A stretch of 64,000 nt of DNA, taken from contig NZ_CP097463.1 in NCBI RefSeq assembly GCF_027247405.1, forward strand, positions 1,798,001 through 1,862,000. Reading direction: 5' to 3'. This stretch comes from Jatrophihabitans cynanchi (GTDB lineage: Bacteria > Actinomycetota > Actinomycetes > Mycobacteriales > Jatrophihabitantaceae). Position numbers and translations under genes: made by a program. The number at the start of each line of letters is the position of its first letter. Positions within the stretch are counted from its first letter, which is position 1. This document shows, piece by piece, positions 18,429 through 26,613 of this stretch. Under the pieces are notes generated by a model that saw only the letters and a list, made by a program, of their open reading frames with translations, searched no databases and had not been told where the DNA came from.

Positions 18429-18833
18429 TCAAACCCTCCGGCGCTTCGGCGGACGGCAACCGTTGTGCGGCTGCGGGGTGACGTCGGAGATCGTGCCGAC
18501 CTCCAGGCCGGTGGCCTGCAGCGAGCGGATCGCGGTCTCGCGGCCCGAACCGGGGCCCTTGACGAACACGTCGACCTTCTTCACGCCGTGCTCCTGCGCC
18601 TTGCGCGCTGCGTTCTCGGCGGCCATCTGCGCGGCGAACGGCGTGGACTTGCGCGAGCCCTTGAAGCCGACGTGCCCTGCCGACGCCCAGCTGATCACGT
18701 TGCCCTGCGGGTCGGTGATCGAGACGATCGTGTTGTTGAACGTGCTCTTGATGTGGGCCTGGCCCACGGCGATGTTCTTCTTCTCCTTGCGGCGGACCTT
18801 CTTGACCGCTCCTTTTCGTGCCGGACCCGGCAT
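18429..18833 (-). CDS. rpsK: 30S ribosomal protein S11
   Basis: A 134-residue uS11 of the small-subunit platform. The [19 protein letters not shown] strand, the [16 protein letters not shown] segment and the C-terminal [18 protein letters not shown] are diagnostic. Its ATG overlaps the rpsM stop by one base (TAATG), giving coupled translation in the alpha operon. Confidence 0.97.
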   Translation of the reverse strand: MPGPARKGAVKKVRRKEKKNIAVGQAHIKSTFNNTIVSITDPQGNVISWASAGHVGFKGSRKSTPFAAQMAAENAARKAQEHGVKKVDVFVKGPGSGRETAIRSLQATGLEVGTISDVTPQPHNGCRPPKRRRV

Positions 18834-19213
18834 TACTTCTTACCTGCCTTCTTCTTGCCGGCAATGGTCTTCTTCGGACCCTTGCGCGTGCGGGCGTTGG
18901 TCTTGGTCCGCTGGCCGTGCACGGGCAGGCCGCGGCGGTGCCGGATGCCCTGGTAGCAGCCGATCTCGATCTTGCGGCGGATGTCGGCGGCAACCTCGCG
19001 GCGCAGGTCGCCCTCGACCTTGAAGTTGGCGTCGAGGTAGTCGCGGAGCTTGACGAGGTCGTCGTCGCTCAGGTCGCGGGCGCGCAGGTCGGGGCTGACC
19101 CCGGTGGCCTCGAGCGCCTGCTTGGCGCGGGTACGGCCCACGCCGTAGATGTAGGTGAGCGCGATCTCCATCCGCTTCTCGCGGGGGAGGTCGACGCCGG
19201 CAAGTCGTGCCAT
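18833..19213 (-). CDS. rpsM: 30S ribosomal protein S13
   Basis: A 126-residue uS13 of the 30S head, contacting the P-site tRNA and the large subunit. [20 protein letters not shown] begins the protein, and the [26 protein letters not shown] segment near 87-112 is characteristic. A lysine-rich tail ends it. The 157-bp gap upstream, towards rpmJ, is unusually long for this operon and holds two hairpins. Confidence 0.97.
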   Translation of the reverse strand: MARLAGVDLPREKRMEIALTYIYGVGRTRAKQALEATGVSPDLRARDLSDDDLVKLRDYLDANFKVEGDLRREVAADIRRKIEIGCYQGIRHRRGLPVHGQRTKTNARTRKGPKKTIAGKKKAGKK

Positions 19214-19275
19214 ACGGGCGGTTCTCCTGAATCTGTTACGTCGAAGGTGTGGTGCGCACCCGCCCGGCTGTTGTT

Positions 19276-19344
19276 CCGGGGGCCCTGCCCCGGATACCGG
19301 CTCCGGCCTTCGCCCGGAGGTGGACCTGACCGATGCGGTCAGGT
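19276..19344. other. Two hairpins in the rpmJ-rpsM spacer
   Basis: A 6-bp stem CCGGGG/CCCCGG (19276-19281 with 19288-19293) and a 9-bp perfect stem ACCTGACCG/CGGTCAGGT with a 3-nt loop (19324-19332 with 19336-19344). They sit in the 157-bp space between rpmJ and rpsM, so they could tune read-through, protect an mRNA end or bind an autoregulating protein. No U tract follows. Confidence 0.55.
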
Positions 19345-19370
19345 TGGCGTGCGCTTAGTGGTGCGGCTGC

Positions 19371-19484
19371 TCAGCCCTGGCGCTGCTTGTGGCGCAGGTT
19401 CTCGCAGATCACCATGACCCGACCGTTGCGACGGATGACCTTGCATTTGTCGCAGATCGGCTTGACGCTCGGCTTGACCTTCAC
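19371..19484 (-). CDS. rpmJ: 50S ribosomal protein L36 (zinc-binding form)
   Basis: A 37-residue bL36: GTG start, [14 protein letters not shown] at the N-terminus and [10 protein letters not shown] at the C-terminus. The zinc ligands Cys11, Cys14, Cys27 and His32 are all present, so it is the C+ form; a zinc-free paralogue may exist elsewhere. It lies 54 bp after infA, the standard infA-rpmJ-rpsM order. Confidence 0.95.
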   Translation of the reverse strand: MKVKPSVKPICDKCKVIRRNGRVMVICENLRHKQRQG

Positions 19485-19538
19485 GGTCGCGTTTCCTTTG
19501 CAGTGAGCTCGGTGGCAGTGATGGCTACCGGTAGCGGC

Positions 19539-19760
19539 TTACTTGTAGCGGTAGACGATGCGCCCGCGGGTGAGGTCGTACGGCGAGAGCTCCACCACCA
19601 CGCGGTCCTCCGGGAGGATGCGGATGTAGTGCTGACGCATCTTGCCGCTGATGTGGGCGAGCACCTTGTGTCCGTTGCTCAGTTCCACCCGGAACATCGC
19701 ATTGGGAAGTGGCTCGACCACGCGGCCTTCGACCTCGATGGCCCCGTCCTTCTTGGGCAT
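19539..19760 (-). CDS. infA: Translation initiation factor IF-1
   Basis: A 73-residue single S1-like OB-fold protein that occupies the ribosomal A site during initiation. [20 protein letters not shown] and the ending [12 protein letters not shown] are typical. GGAGGA lies just upstream of the ATG. It is now the first gene of the unit infA-rpmJ-rpsM-rpsK-rpsD-rpoA-rplQ-truA, because the usual upstream neighbour map is 11.9 kb away. Confidence 0.97.
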   Translation of the reverse strand: MPKKDGAIEVEGRVVEPLPNAMFRVELSNGHKVLAHISGKMRQHYIRILPEDRVVVELSPYDLTRGRIVYRYK

Positions 19761-19877
19761 ATCCTCCGCTTTTCGTCGCTAATTCGGTCCGTGCACCGGC
19801 GCTGCACACGAGGGTCCACCTCTTCGACCCGCGGCCACAGCGGGCATGGGAAAAGGGGCGGCAGGCGCCAACGACCG

Positions 19878-19907
19878 AGTCTACCCGGCGGCGTGTCCCC
19901 TTGCCAA
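19878..19907 (-). promoter_or_regulatory. Probable promoter of the infA-alpha operon
   Basis: On the minus strand TTGGCA (19902-19907) and TAGACT (19878-19883) are 18 bp apart. The TAG of the -10 hexamer is also the stop codon of the upstream membrane-protein gene (19881-19883). The predicted leader to infA is about 110 nt. Confidence 0.6.
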
Positions 19908-20360
19908 AACGCCCCTGCCGGCCCTCGGCTGCGCCCAGACCAGTGGCGTGACCAGGATCGCGGCGAGGGCGACGATCAGCGCGATCCGGGGCGAACCGTT
20001 CGCCATCGCGAGGAACACCGCGAAGCCGAGCGCGAGCGTGCCCAGCCGGGCCAGGCGACGCGTGGCGTCGGTGCGCCGGCGCAGCGCGGCGATCACGAAC
20101 GCGGCCGCGGCGAACACCACGAACGCCCGGATCGGCGACTGGCTGACGTTGGTCACCTGGCCCGGGACGTAGTAGCCGGGCAGATAGGTGTCCGGAGTGC
20201 AGTAGGTGTACTCGGTGTAGCCGCAGTCGCCGTACATGGTGATGCCCGGGCTCAGGAAGCCGGCACCGACGTCCCAGACCAGCCCCATCGGTGCCAGGCA
20301 GAGCAGCGCGGCCGTCCAGAGCCGCACGGCGACCGGCAGCCGCGCGAACGGATCGCGCAT
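19881..20360 (-). CDS. Small membrane protein of unknown function
   Basis: A 159-residue protein with a hydrophobic N-terminal helix (about 10-36). A tyrosine- and cysteine-containing external loop follows (ITMYGDCGYTEYTYCTPDTY near 40-59), then two or three further helices (about 78-95 and 105-145). I do not recognise a family. Its ATG shares one base with the stop of the Pro/Gln/Tyr-rich membrane protein upstream (TGATG), so the two are co-translated and may form a complex. Its stop codon forms part of the infA -10 box. Confidence 0.7.
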   Translation of the reverse strand: MRDPFARLPVAVRLWTAALLCLAPMGLVWDVGAGFLSPGITMYGDCGYTEYTYCTPDTYLPGYYVPGQVTNVSQSPIRAFVVFAAAAFVIAALRRRTDATRRLARLGTLALGFAVFLAMANGSPRIALIVALAAILVTPLVWAQPRAGRGVLARGHAAG

Positions 20361-20953
20361 CACCAGGTGTGACCGGCCGATGGCTGGCCGCCGGCCGGGG
20401 ACTTGCCCGGCGCGACCCAGGCGGCGACGGCGCCCGCGGCCACGCCGATCGTCGTCAACAGCGAGGTGTTGGAGCCGACCGACGGAAGCACGAACAGCAC
20501 CCAGTACAGGACGAGTGCACCGGCACCCACGACGGCGGTCTGCCAGGCGCGCGCCGCGGTCATGCCGAAGCTGTGGCCCGCGACCGGCGCGAGAGTCAGC
20601 ACCGCACCGGCGATCGCCAGACCGCCCCAGGCGTGCACCGAGTGCCACGCGTTGGCGCCGTCCTCCTTGAGCGAGATGCCCAGCACCACGCCGAGGATGC
20701 TGACCAGCCCGAGTGTCCAGACGAGGGCGGACGTGCGGGACACCGGCTGTGCGCCGGTCGCGGCGTACGCACCGGTCCAGCCGGCCGGCGGTGGCTGCAT
20801 CGGCTGGCCCACCGGATAGCCGGGCTGGGTGGGGGTGCCCTGGTACGGGGCCTGGTACGCGGCCTGGTGCGGCTCCTGGTACTGCGGCTGGTACGGGGGC
20901 TGGTACTGCGGCTGGTGCGGCTGTGCGATCGGGCCCTGCTGCGGATGCGTCAC
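20360..20953 (-). CDS. Membrane protein with Pro/Gln/Tyr-rich N-terminus
   Basis: A 197-residue protein. The first about 65 residues are a low-complexity cytoplasmic segment built of PYQPQYQ- and AYQAPYQ-like units. Four hydrophobic helices follow (about 75-95, 105-125, 135-155 and 160-180). Such tails are common on small actinobacterial membrane proteins, often of DUF4190 or Tim44-like type, but I cannot assign a family. It is co-directional with, and overlaps, the next membrane gene. Confidence 0.7.
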   Translation of the reverse strand: MTHPQQGPIAQPHQPQYQPPYQPQYQEPHQAAYQAPYQGTPTQPGYPVGQPMQPPPAGWTGAYAATGAQPVSRTSALVWTLGLVSILGVVLGISLKEDGANAWHSVHAWGGLAIAGAVLTLAPVAGHSFGMTAARAWQTAVVGAGALVLYWVLFVLPSVGSNTSLLTTIGVAAGAVAAWVAPGKSPAGGQPSAGHTW

Positions 20954-21001
20954 GGTTCCTCCACGGACTGCGGCGCGCCAGCACGCCGCGAATCCCCGAC
21001 T

Positions 21002-21733
21002 CTAGCGGGCAGTGAGCCGCGCGACGAAGGTGTACCGATCGCCGCGGTACCAGCTGCGCACCCACTCCACCGGCTCGCCGTTCGCGTCGAAGCTGTGCCT
21101 GCTGAGCACGAGCATCGGCGAACCGGTGTCGGTGTCGAGCAGGTCGGCCTCCCGCGGTGAGGCCGCGGCCGTCTCGATCGTCTCGTCAGCCGTGACCGGG
21201 ACGACGCCGTACTCGTCGTCCAGCACCCGGTACAGCGACGCCGCGCGGCGCAGCTTGGCGATCAGCCCGGGAAAGCGTGCCGCCGACAGCTGCGAGGTCT
21301 CCACCGCCATCGCGGCCCCGTCGACCAGGCGCAGCCGCTCGATCACGTACACCGGCGCGCCGGCGTTGATCCGCAGCCGCCCGGCGACCTCTTCGCTCGC
21401 GCGCCTGCGCCCGGTGTCGAGCAACTGGGTCGTCGCGGCGTAGCCGGCGGCGGCGGCCTGCTCGGTGAAGCTGGTCATCTCCAGCGGCCAGCTGATCTTC
21501 GGCTCGGCGACATACGTGCCCGAGCCCTGTCTGCGCACCAGGCGGCCCTCACCGACCAGTTCGCTCAGCGCCTGTCGCACCGTGGTTCGCGAGGTGCCGA
21601 GTTCGACGGTGAGCACCCGTTCGGTCGGGACGAGGCTGCCCGGCGGCAGCGAGCTGATCAGCTCGAGCAGGTGCCGCTTGACCACGTAGTACTTCGGCTC
21701 GCGCGGCGCGCGCTCGTTCGCTGCGACGACCAC
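21002..21733 (-). CDS. GntR/HutC family regulator with UTRA domain (DasR-like)
   Basis: A 243-residue repressor. A GntR winged helix occupies about 12-80 (VPTERVLTVELGTSRTTVRQALSELVGEGRLVRRQGSGTYV), and a UTRA effector domain about 95-240 (APVYVIERLRLVDGAAMAVE, ending WYRGDRYTFVARL). HutC/DasR-type members sense phosphorylated amino sugars. GTG 21733 is chosen because AAGGAGAT lies 6-7 nt upstream; longer TTG or ATG starts are possible. It is divergent from the amino-sugar genes, and GTCTA-centred operator candidates lie between them, so it very likely controls the cluster and itself. The name DasR is by analogy only. Confidence 0.88.
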   Translation of the reverse strand: MVVAANERAPREPKYYVVKRHLLELISSLPPGSLVPTERVLTVELGTSRTTVRQALSELVGEGRLVRRQGSGTYVAEPKISWPLEMTSFTEQAAAAGYAATTQLLDTGRRRASEEVAGRLRINAGAPVYVIERLRLVDGAAMAVETSQLSAARFPGLIAKLRRAASLYRVLDDEYGVVPVTADETIETAAASPREADLLDTDTGSPMLVLSRHSFDANGEPVEWVRSWYRGDRYTFVARLTAR

Positions 21734-21768
21734 CGAATCTCCTTCACGCCGTGCCTGCCGAACCGTAC

Positions 21769-21784
21769 GCATGTCTACACCATT
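21769..21784. promoter_or_regulatory. DasR-like operator candidate 1
   Basis: GCATGTCTACACCATT matches the published Streptomyces dre consensus ACTGGTCTAGACCAGT at 11 of 16 positions, with 9 of 10 in the GTCTAGACCA core. It lies just upstream of the regulator gene, well placed for autoregulation. Confidence 0.5.
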
Positions 21785-21814
21785 GACACCCACGGGGTAA
21801 CCCGGCACGCTCAA

Positions 21815-21830
21815 AGTTGTCTAGTCCATT
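21815..21830. promoter_or_regulatory. DasR-like operator candidate 2
   Basis: AGTTGTCTAGTCCATT matches the dre consensus at 12 of 16 positions and sits 26 bp before the glycosidase start. With its flank it reads, on the minus strand, GTAAATGG followed by CTAG; the same GTAAATGG flank is present at the importer operator at 25160. Confidence 0.65.
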
Positions 21831-21856
21831 TACTCTATGGCATCGCGGAGCACTCC

Positions 21857-23302
21857 TTGTCGATCGATCCTCACATCCGGCGCCTGGCGCTGTCGTGTCT
21901 GCTGCTCGGCTTTCAGGGGCCGACCCCGCCGCGGTGGCTGCTGGACTGCCTCGCCGACGGGCTGGGCGGTGTCGTGCTGTTCGGCTCGAACCTGCGCGGG
22001 AACGACGTGCGGGCGCTGACCGAGTCGCTGCGCAAGGCGGCCGGGCAGGACATCGTCGTGGCGCTCGATGAGGAAGGCGGTGACGTCACCCGCCTGGACG
22101 ACACGCGCGGCAGCGCGAGCCCGGGCGCCGCCGCCCTCGGCTTCCTCGACGACCCGGTCGTGACCGAGCAGGTGTACGGCGCGATCGGAGCACGGCTGGC
22201 GCACTGCGGTGTGACGCTCGATCTGGCACCGGTCGCCGACGTCAACCTCGACCCGCTCAACCCGGTGATCGGGGTCCGCTCCTTCGGCGCCGATCCCGAG
22301 GTCGCGTCACGCCAGGTCGCCGCGGCGGTGCGGGGACTGCAGCACAGCGGGACCGCGGCCTGCGTCAAGCACTTCCCCGGGCACGGGGCGACGCGCGCCG
22401 ACTCGCACCATCAGGTCGCCACGCTGGATCGTTCACGTGCGCAGTTGGAGTCGGTCGAGTACGCGCCGTTCCGCGCCGCTATCGCCGCGGGCGCGCGCTC
22501 GATCATGACCGGCCACCTGCTCGTGCCGGCGCTGGACGCCGGCAACCTGGCCACGGTCAGCGCCGCGATCACGACCGGGGTGCTGCGCGACGAACTCGGC
22601 TTCACCGGCACCGTCGTCACCGACGCGCTCGAGATGCGTGCGCTGTCCGGGACGATCGGCATGCTCGACGGCTTCGTCCGAGCGCTCGCCGCCGGCGCCG
22701 ACGCGATCGAGACCGGAGCGCTCGAGCATCCGCAGCTCGTCGCGGAGATCCCGGCGGCCGTGGCACGGGCGATCGACGGCGGGCAGCTCACCCTCGAGCG
22801 GCTGCGCGACGCAGCGGCCCGCACGGCGCGACTCGCCGGGCCGGGCGACCCGTCCGCCGGGTTCGATCCCGACATCGCGGCCGGTGCCGCCGCCCGCTGC
22901 ATCGAGGTGCTCGGCACGTTGCCGCCGCTCACCGCGCCCCTGGTGCTCGAGTGCCGCCCGCCGGGCGGCATGGCCTCCGGTGAGCTGCCGTGGACCCTCG
23001 CCGAACCGCTCGCCGCCCTGGTTCGCGGGACGCAGGTGCTGACCGTCCGCGGCCCGGACGACCTGGCCGCGATCGCGCCGCGTTCGGCGGGGCGATCGCT
23101 GGTGGCCGTGGTCCGCGATCCGGCCCGGTACCCGTGGCAGCAGCAGGTCGTGGCCGCGGCACAGGCACATCCGGCCGCAGTGCTGGTCGACGTCGGCTGG
23201 CCCGGCCCGTCCGCGCCGCAGTTGCCGGCAATCCGCACGCGCGGCGTGGCGCCCGGACTGCTCGCCGCCGCGGCGGCCGTCCTGGCCGGAGCGGATCGAT
23301 GA
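21857..23302 (+). CDS. Glycoside hydrolase family 3 beta-N-acetylhexosaminidase (NagZ-like)
   Basis: A 481-residue cytoplasmic enzyme (no signal peptide) that should remove beta-GlcNAc from muropeptide sugars or chitooligosaccharides. The substrate loop KHFPGHG is at 171-177, the catalytic Asp-His dyad loop ADSH at 181-184 and the nucleophile Asp256 in VVTDALEM. The catalytic barrel ends near 345; the last about 135 residues form an extra alpha/beta region not present in short NagZ proteins. TTG 21857 is chosen because CGGAG lies 6 nt upstream and the fold begins there. It overlaps the SIS gene by 4 bp (ATGA) and is first in the plus-strand operon. Confidence 0.88.
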   Translation: MSIDPHIRRLALSCLLLGFQGPTPPRWLLDCLADGLGGVVLFGSNLRGNDVRALTESLRKAAGQDIVVALDEEGGDVTRLDDTRGSASPGAAALGFLDDPVVTEQVYGAIGARLAHCGVTLDLAPVADVNLDPLNPVIGVRSFGADPEVASRQVAAAVRGLQHSGTAACVKHFPGHGATRADSHHQVATLDRSRAQLESVEYAPFRAAIAAGARSIMTGHLLVPALDAGNLATVSAAITTGVLRDELGFTGTVVTDALEMRALSGTIGMLDGFVRALAAGADAIETGALEHPQLVAEIPAAVARAIDGGQLTLERLRDAAARTARLAGPGDPSAGFDPDIAAGAAARCIEVLGTLPPLTAPLVLECRPPGGMASGELPWTLAEPLAALVRGTQVLTVRGPDDLAAIAPRSAGRSLVAVVRDPARYPWQQQVVAAAQAHPAAVLVDVGWPGPSAPQLPAIRTRGVAPGLLAAAAAVLAGADR

Positions 23303-24309
23303 GCGCGCCACAGCCCGGGGCGCTGATGGCCGCGGAGATCGCCGAGCAGCCGGCGGCCCTCGCCCGGCTGCTCGAGGACAGCGAGCAGGTGCGCGAGGCG
23401 GCCGGGCGGATCCGTCGCGCCGCGCCCCGCTTCCTGCTCGCCGCCGCCCGCGGTACCAGCGATCACGCCGCGTTGTATGCCAAGTACCTGGCCGAGATCC
23501 GGCTCGGGCTGCCCGCCGGGCTCGCGTCCCCGTCGTCGATGACCGTGTACGGCTCGCGCCCGAACCTGGCCGAGGTGCTGTTCCTCGCGGTCAGTCAGTC
23601 CGGCGGGTCGCCGGACCTGGTCGACTCGACCGCCGCGGCCCGCGAGTGCGGCGCCCTGACCGTGGCGGTGACCAACGCGCCGGACTCGGCACTGGCCGCC
23701 GCAGCCGAGATCCACGTCGACATCCGCGCCGGCACCGAACGGGCTGTCGCTGCCACCAAGACGTACACGGCGGAACTGCTCGCGCTGTACCTGTTGCTGT
23801 CCGGCGAACGGCCGCCGGCCGGCGCGCTGCCGGATGCGGCGGAGCGGACGCTGGCCTTCACCGCGCCCGAGCAGGTGGCCGCCCGCTACGCCGGCGTCGA
23901 CCGGCTGGTGGTGACCGGGCGCGGCTACTCCTACCCGAGCGCCCGCGAGGCGGCACTGAAGCTGATGGAGACGAGTTACCTGTCGGCTCAGGCGTTCTCC
24001 GGCGCGGACCTGCTGCACGGGCCGCTCGCCATGATCGACGCGGATGTTCCGGTCATCGCGATCACCTCGCCGGGACGCGGCGGAGCAGCGATGATGCCTG
24101 TCGTGGAACGACTGCGCGACAACGGCGCCGCGGTGCTGCAGGTCGGGCCGGCCGACGGGCTGCCGCTTTCCACCGACGGGATCGCCGAAGAACTCCTGCC
24201 GATCCTGGAGATCCTTCCGTTGCAGCGGCTCGCGCTGCGCCTCGCCCTCGACCGCGGCCGCGATCCGGACCGCCCGCGCGGCCTGTCGAAGGTGACGCGT
24301 ACGTGGTGA
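23299..24309 (+). CDS. SIS-domain glucosamine-6-phosphate deaminase-like protein
   Basis: A 336-residue protein of two SIS domains without the amidotransferase part of GlmS. LLAAARGTSDHAALYAKY and AVSQSGGSPDLVDS mark the first domain; TGRGYSYPSAREAALKLMET and LHGPLAMIDAD the second. The ending DRPRGLSKVTRTW is typical of NagB-II/AgaS-like deaminases. It probably converts glucosamine-6-phosphate, made by NagA, to fructose-6-phosphate and ammonia. No classical NagB is present in the cluster, which supports the role. It overlaps both neighbours by 4 bp. Confidence 0.85.
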   Translation: MSAPQPGALMAAEIAEQPAALARLLEDSEQVREAAGRIRRAAPRFLLAAARGTSDHAALYAKYLAEIRLGLPAGLASPSSMTVYGSRPNLAEVLFLAVSQSGGSPDLVDSTAAARECGALTVAVTNAPDSALAAAAEIHVDIRAGTERAVAATKTYTAELLALYLLLSGERPPAGALPDAAERTLAFTAPEQVAARYAGVDRLVVTGRGYSYPSAREAALKLMETSYLSAQAFSGADLLHGPLAMIDADVPVIAITSPGRGGAAMMPVVERLRDNGAAVLQVGPADGLPLSTDGIAEELLPILEILPLQRLALRLALDRGRDPDRPRGLSKVTRTW

Positions 24310-25154
24310 GCGAGCGGCCCGAACTCGACCTGCTGCCCACCCGCGCCGTCGTCGAGCTGCTGCTGGACGGTGAGCAGCGGGTGGTGCCCGCGGTGCGCGC
24401 GCAGGCCGCCGCGATCGCCGGCGGTGCGGACCTGATCGCCGCGCGGATGCGCGCCGGCGGGCGGTTGCTGTTCACCGGCGCCGGGACATCCGGACGGATC
24501 GCCGCCGCCGAGGCGGCCGAGCTGCCGGGGACGTTCGGGCTGGACCGCGCGCTGGTCGCCGCGCGGGTGGCCGGCGGGGCGGTCGGCACCGACGAGCACG
24601 AGGACGACCTGGCGGGCGCGCAGGCCGACCTGACGGCGCTGGCGATCACCGCCGGCGACGTGCTCGTCGCGGTCGCCGCCAGCGGGACGACGCCGTACAC
24701 GCTGTGCATCGCTGGGGCGGGGCGCTCGACGGGCGCGCAGGTGATCGCCGTCGTCAACGTCCCGGCATCGCCGCTGGCCGACCTGGCCGACGTCGCCGTG
24801 GAGGCGGTGGTCGGCGACGAGGTGCTGCGCGGCTCGACCCGGCTGAGCGCGGGCAGCGCACAGAAGATCGCGCTCAACGCGCTGACCACGGCGGCCATGG
24901 TCCGCCTCGGCCGGGTGCACGGCGACCTGATGCTCGACGTGGTCGGGGCGAACGCCAAGCTGCGCGCGCGATCCGCCGGCATCGTCGCCGAGATCGCGGG
25001 CTGCTCGCCGGAGGCCGCCGCGCGCGCCCTGGCGAGTTGCGGTTCGGCGCGTGCCGCGGTCGTGCATCTCGTCCTGGGTCTTCCGCCGTCGGTGGCCACT
25101 GCCCGTGCGGCGCAGCACATCACACTTCGGGACGCACTGCGATCGAACTCTTGA
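24306..25154 (+). CDS. murQ: N-acetylmuramic acid 6-phosphate etherase
   Basis: A 282-residue SIS-family lyase that cleaves the lactyl ether of MurNAc-6-phosphate to GlcNAc-6-phosphate and D-lactate. FTGAGTSGR is at 57-64, the first catalytic Glu is Glu72 in AAELPGTFG and the second is Glu99 in DEHEDD. ASGTTPY and GSTRLSAGSAQKIALN also match. GTG 24306 overlaps the previous stop as GTGA; GTG 24303 is an alternative. Its presence shows that the cluster handles cell-wall MurNAc, not only chitin sugars. Its stop codon lies inside the -35 box of the importer promoter. Confidence 0.9.
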   Translation: MSERPELDLLPTRAVVELLLDGEQRVVPAVRAQAAAIAGGADLIAARMRAGGRLLFTGAGTSGRIAAAEAAELPGTFGLDRALVAARVAGGAVGTDEHEDDLAGAQADLTALAITAGDVLVAVAASGTTPYTLCIAGAGRSTGAQVIAVVNVPASPLADLADVAVEAVVGDEVLRGSTRLSAGSAQKIALNALTTAAMVRLGRVHGDLMLDVVGANAKLRARSAGIVAEIAGCSPEAAARALASCGSARAAVVHLVLGLPPSVATARAAQHITLRDALRSNS

Positions 25155-25199
25155 CACCGTAAATGGTCTAGGCCAATATCCGAAGTTGTCTACATCAAT
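25151..25199 (+). promoter_or_regulatory. Importer promoter with two DasR-like operators
   Basis: TTGACA (25151-25156) and CAATAT (25174-25179) are 17 bp apart. AATGGTCTAGGCCAAT (25162-25177), matching the dre consensus at 13 of 16 positions, fills the spacer. A weaker copy, AGTTGTCTACATCAAT (25184-25199), is centred exactly 22 bp downstream, two helical turns away. Binding would block polymerase directly. The -35 overlaps the murQ stop codon. Confidence 0.65.
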
Positions 25200-25229
25200 C
25201 GTGGTAGGTCAACTCAACCGGAGGCGAGC

Positions 25230-26546
25230 TTGAAGCGCAGAGCACTGGCCGCGATCCTCGCGGTCGCAACGGCGGCCGCACTGGCGACCGCGTGCAGTTC
25301 CTCGAAGTCGTCCGGTGGTGATGGCAAGGGGCTGGCACTGAGCACCGAGGGCAAGGGCAAGACGGTCACCGTGTGGCTGCAGGGTGATGCCAAGGGCTGG
25401 CAGGACGTGGTCGACCAGGCCAACCAGCGTTTCGAGCAGGAGACCGGCGCCAAGGTCGATCTCCAATGGCAGAACTGGCAGAACTACACCACCAAGCTCG
25501 ACTCGACGTTCGCGGGCAGCACCGGCATCCCGGACGTGGTCGAACTGGGCAACACCCAGATGGCCTCGTACATGGCGGCGGGCGCGTTCGCCGACCTGTC
25601 GAGCCTGAAGAGCAAGTTCGACAACAGCGACACCTGGATGAAGGGCCTGCTCGACACCACCGTCTACAACGGCAAGCAGTACGGCGTCCCGTACTACGGC
25701 GGCGTGCGCACCGTCATCTACCGCAAGGACATGTGGCAGGCGGCCGGCATCACCACCCCACCGACGAGCCTGGATGAGCTGTACTCGGACCTGGACAAGC
25801 TCAAGGCGGCCCACTCCAGCGACCCGAACTTCTCGGCGTTCTACATGCCCGGCCAGTACTGGTACGCGGCGATGACCTTCGTCCATGACGCGGGGAGCAC
25901 CATCGCCACCGAGAAGGACGGCAAGTGGACGGCGCAGCTCAACAGCGCCGAGGCGCAGAAGGGCCTGGAGAACTGGAAGAAGCTGGCCACCGAGTACTCC
26001 TCGGGCGGTGCCACGAAGAACGAGGCCGACCAGGACGGCGTGATGGCCAAGGGGCACGTTGCCACGATCTTCGGCAGCGGCTGGGAGATGGGTGTCGTCG
26101 CCGACCCCAAGACGGGTGACCCGAAGCTCAAGGACCAGCTGGCCACCTTCGCGATGCCGAGCGAGACCGCGGGCAAGTTCATGCCGAGCTTCTTCGGCGG
26201 CTCGGACCTCGCGGTGCCCGCCAAGGCGAGCAACCAGGGCCTGGGCGCCGAGTGGCTGCGGATCTTCACCGACCAGAAGAGCATGACCGCGCTGGCGAAG
26301 TACGCGATCCCGAACTCCAGTTCCCTGCTGGACACCTACCAGAGCCAGTCCGACGCGAACAAGATCAGCGGCCAGGCCGCGCAGCAGACCTGGGTGACAC
26401 CGACGTCGCCGAACTGGGCGAACGTCGAGAGCGGCAACATCCTGCAGAACATGCTGCAGGACATCGTCACCGGTAAGAGCAGCATCGCCGACGCCACTAA
26501 GGCCGCCGACGACAAAATCGACAGCACGCTCAACGCGACCGGCTGA
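25230..26546 (+). CDS. ABC transporter sugar-binding lipoprotein
   Basis: A 438-residue family 1 extracellular solute-binding protein. The N-terminal signal ends in the lipobox LATAC, making Cys22 the lipidated residue. VTVWLQGDAKGWQDVVDQ begins the mature fold, and FGGSDLAVPAKASN is typical of CUT1 sugar-binding proteins. It should capture GlcNAc, chitobiose or muropeptide sugars outside the cell and deliver them to the two permeases. The start is TTG with GGAGG 6 nt upstream. It is the first gene of the importer unit and is followed by a strong hairpin before the permeases. Confidence 0.9.
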   Translation: MKRRALAAILAVATAAALATACSSSKSSGGDGKGLALSTEGKGKTVTVWLQGDAKGWQDVVDQANQRFEQETGAKVDLQWQNWQNYTTKLDSTFAGSTGIPDVVELGNTQMASYMAAGAFADLSSLKSKFDNSDTWMKGLLDTTVYNGKQYGVPYYGGVRTVIYRKDMWQAAGITTPPTSLDELYSDLDKLKAAHSSDPNFSAFYMPGQYWYAAMTFVHDAGSTIATEKDGKWTAQLNSAEAQKGLENWKKLATEYSSGGATKNEADQDGVMAKGHVATIFGSGWEMGVVADPKTGDPKLKDQLATFAMPSETAGKFMPSFFGGSDLAVPAKASNQGLGAEWLRIFTDQKSMTALAKYAIPNSSSLLDTYQSQSDANKISGQAAQQTWVTPTSPNWANVESGNILQNMLQDIVTGKSSIADATKAADDKIDSTLNATG

Positions 26547-26569
26547 GCCGGCCGCGGACCGGAGCACGA

Positions 26570-26604
26570 CGAGCCGGTGCCGGATCGCCTCCGGCACCGG
26601 CTCG
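26570..26604 (+). other. 14-bp perfect hairpin between binding protein and permease
   Basis: Arms at 26570-26583 and 26591-26604 pair perfectly (CGAGCCGGTGCCGG with its complement) around a 7-nt loop. Stem-loops here are known in other sugar ABC operons to protect the binding-protein mRNA and lower permease expression. No U-run follows, so read-through is expected. Confidence 0.8.
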
Positions 26605-26613
26605 CGCCACGAG

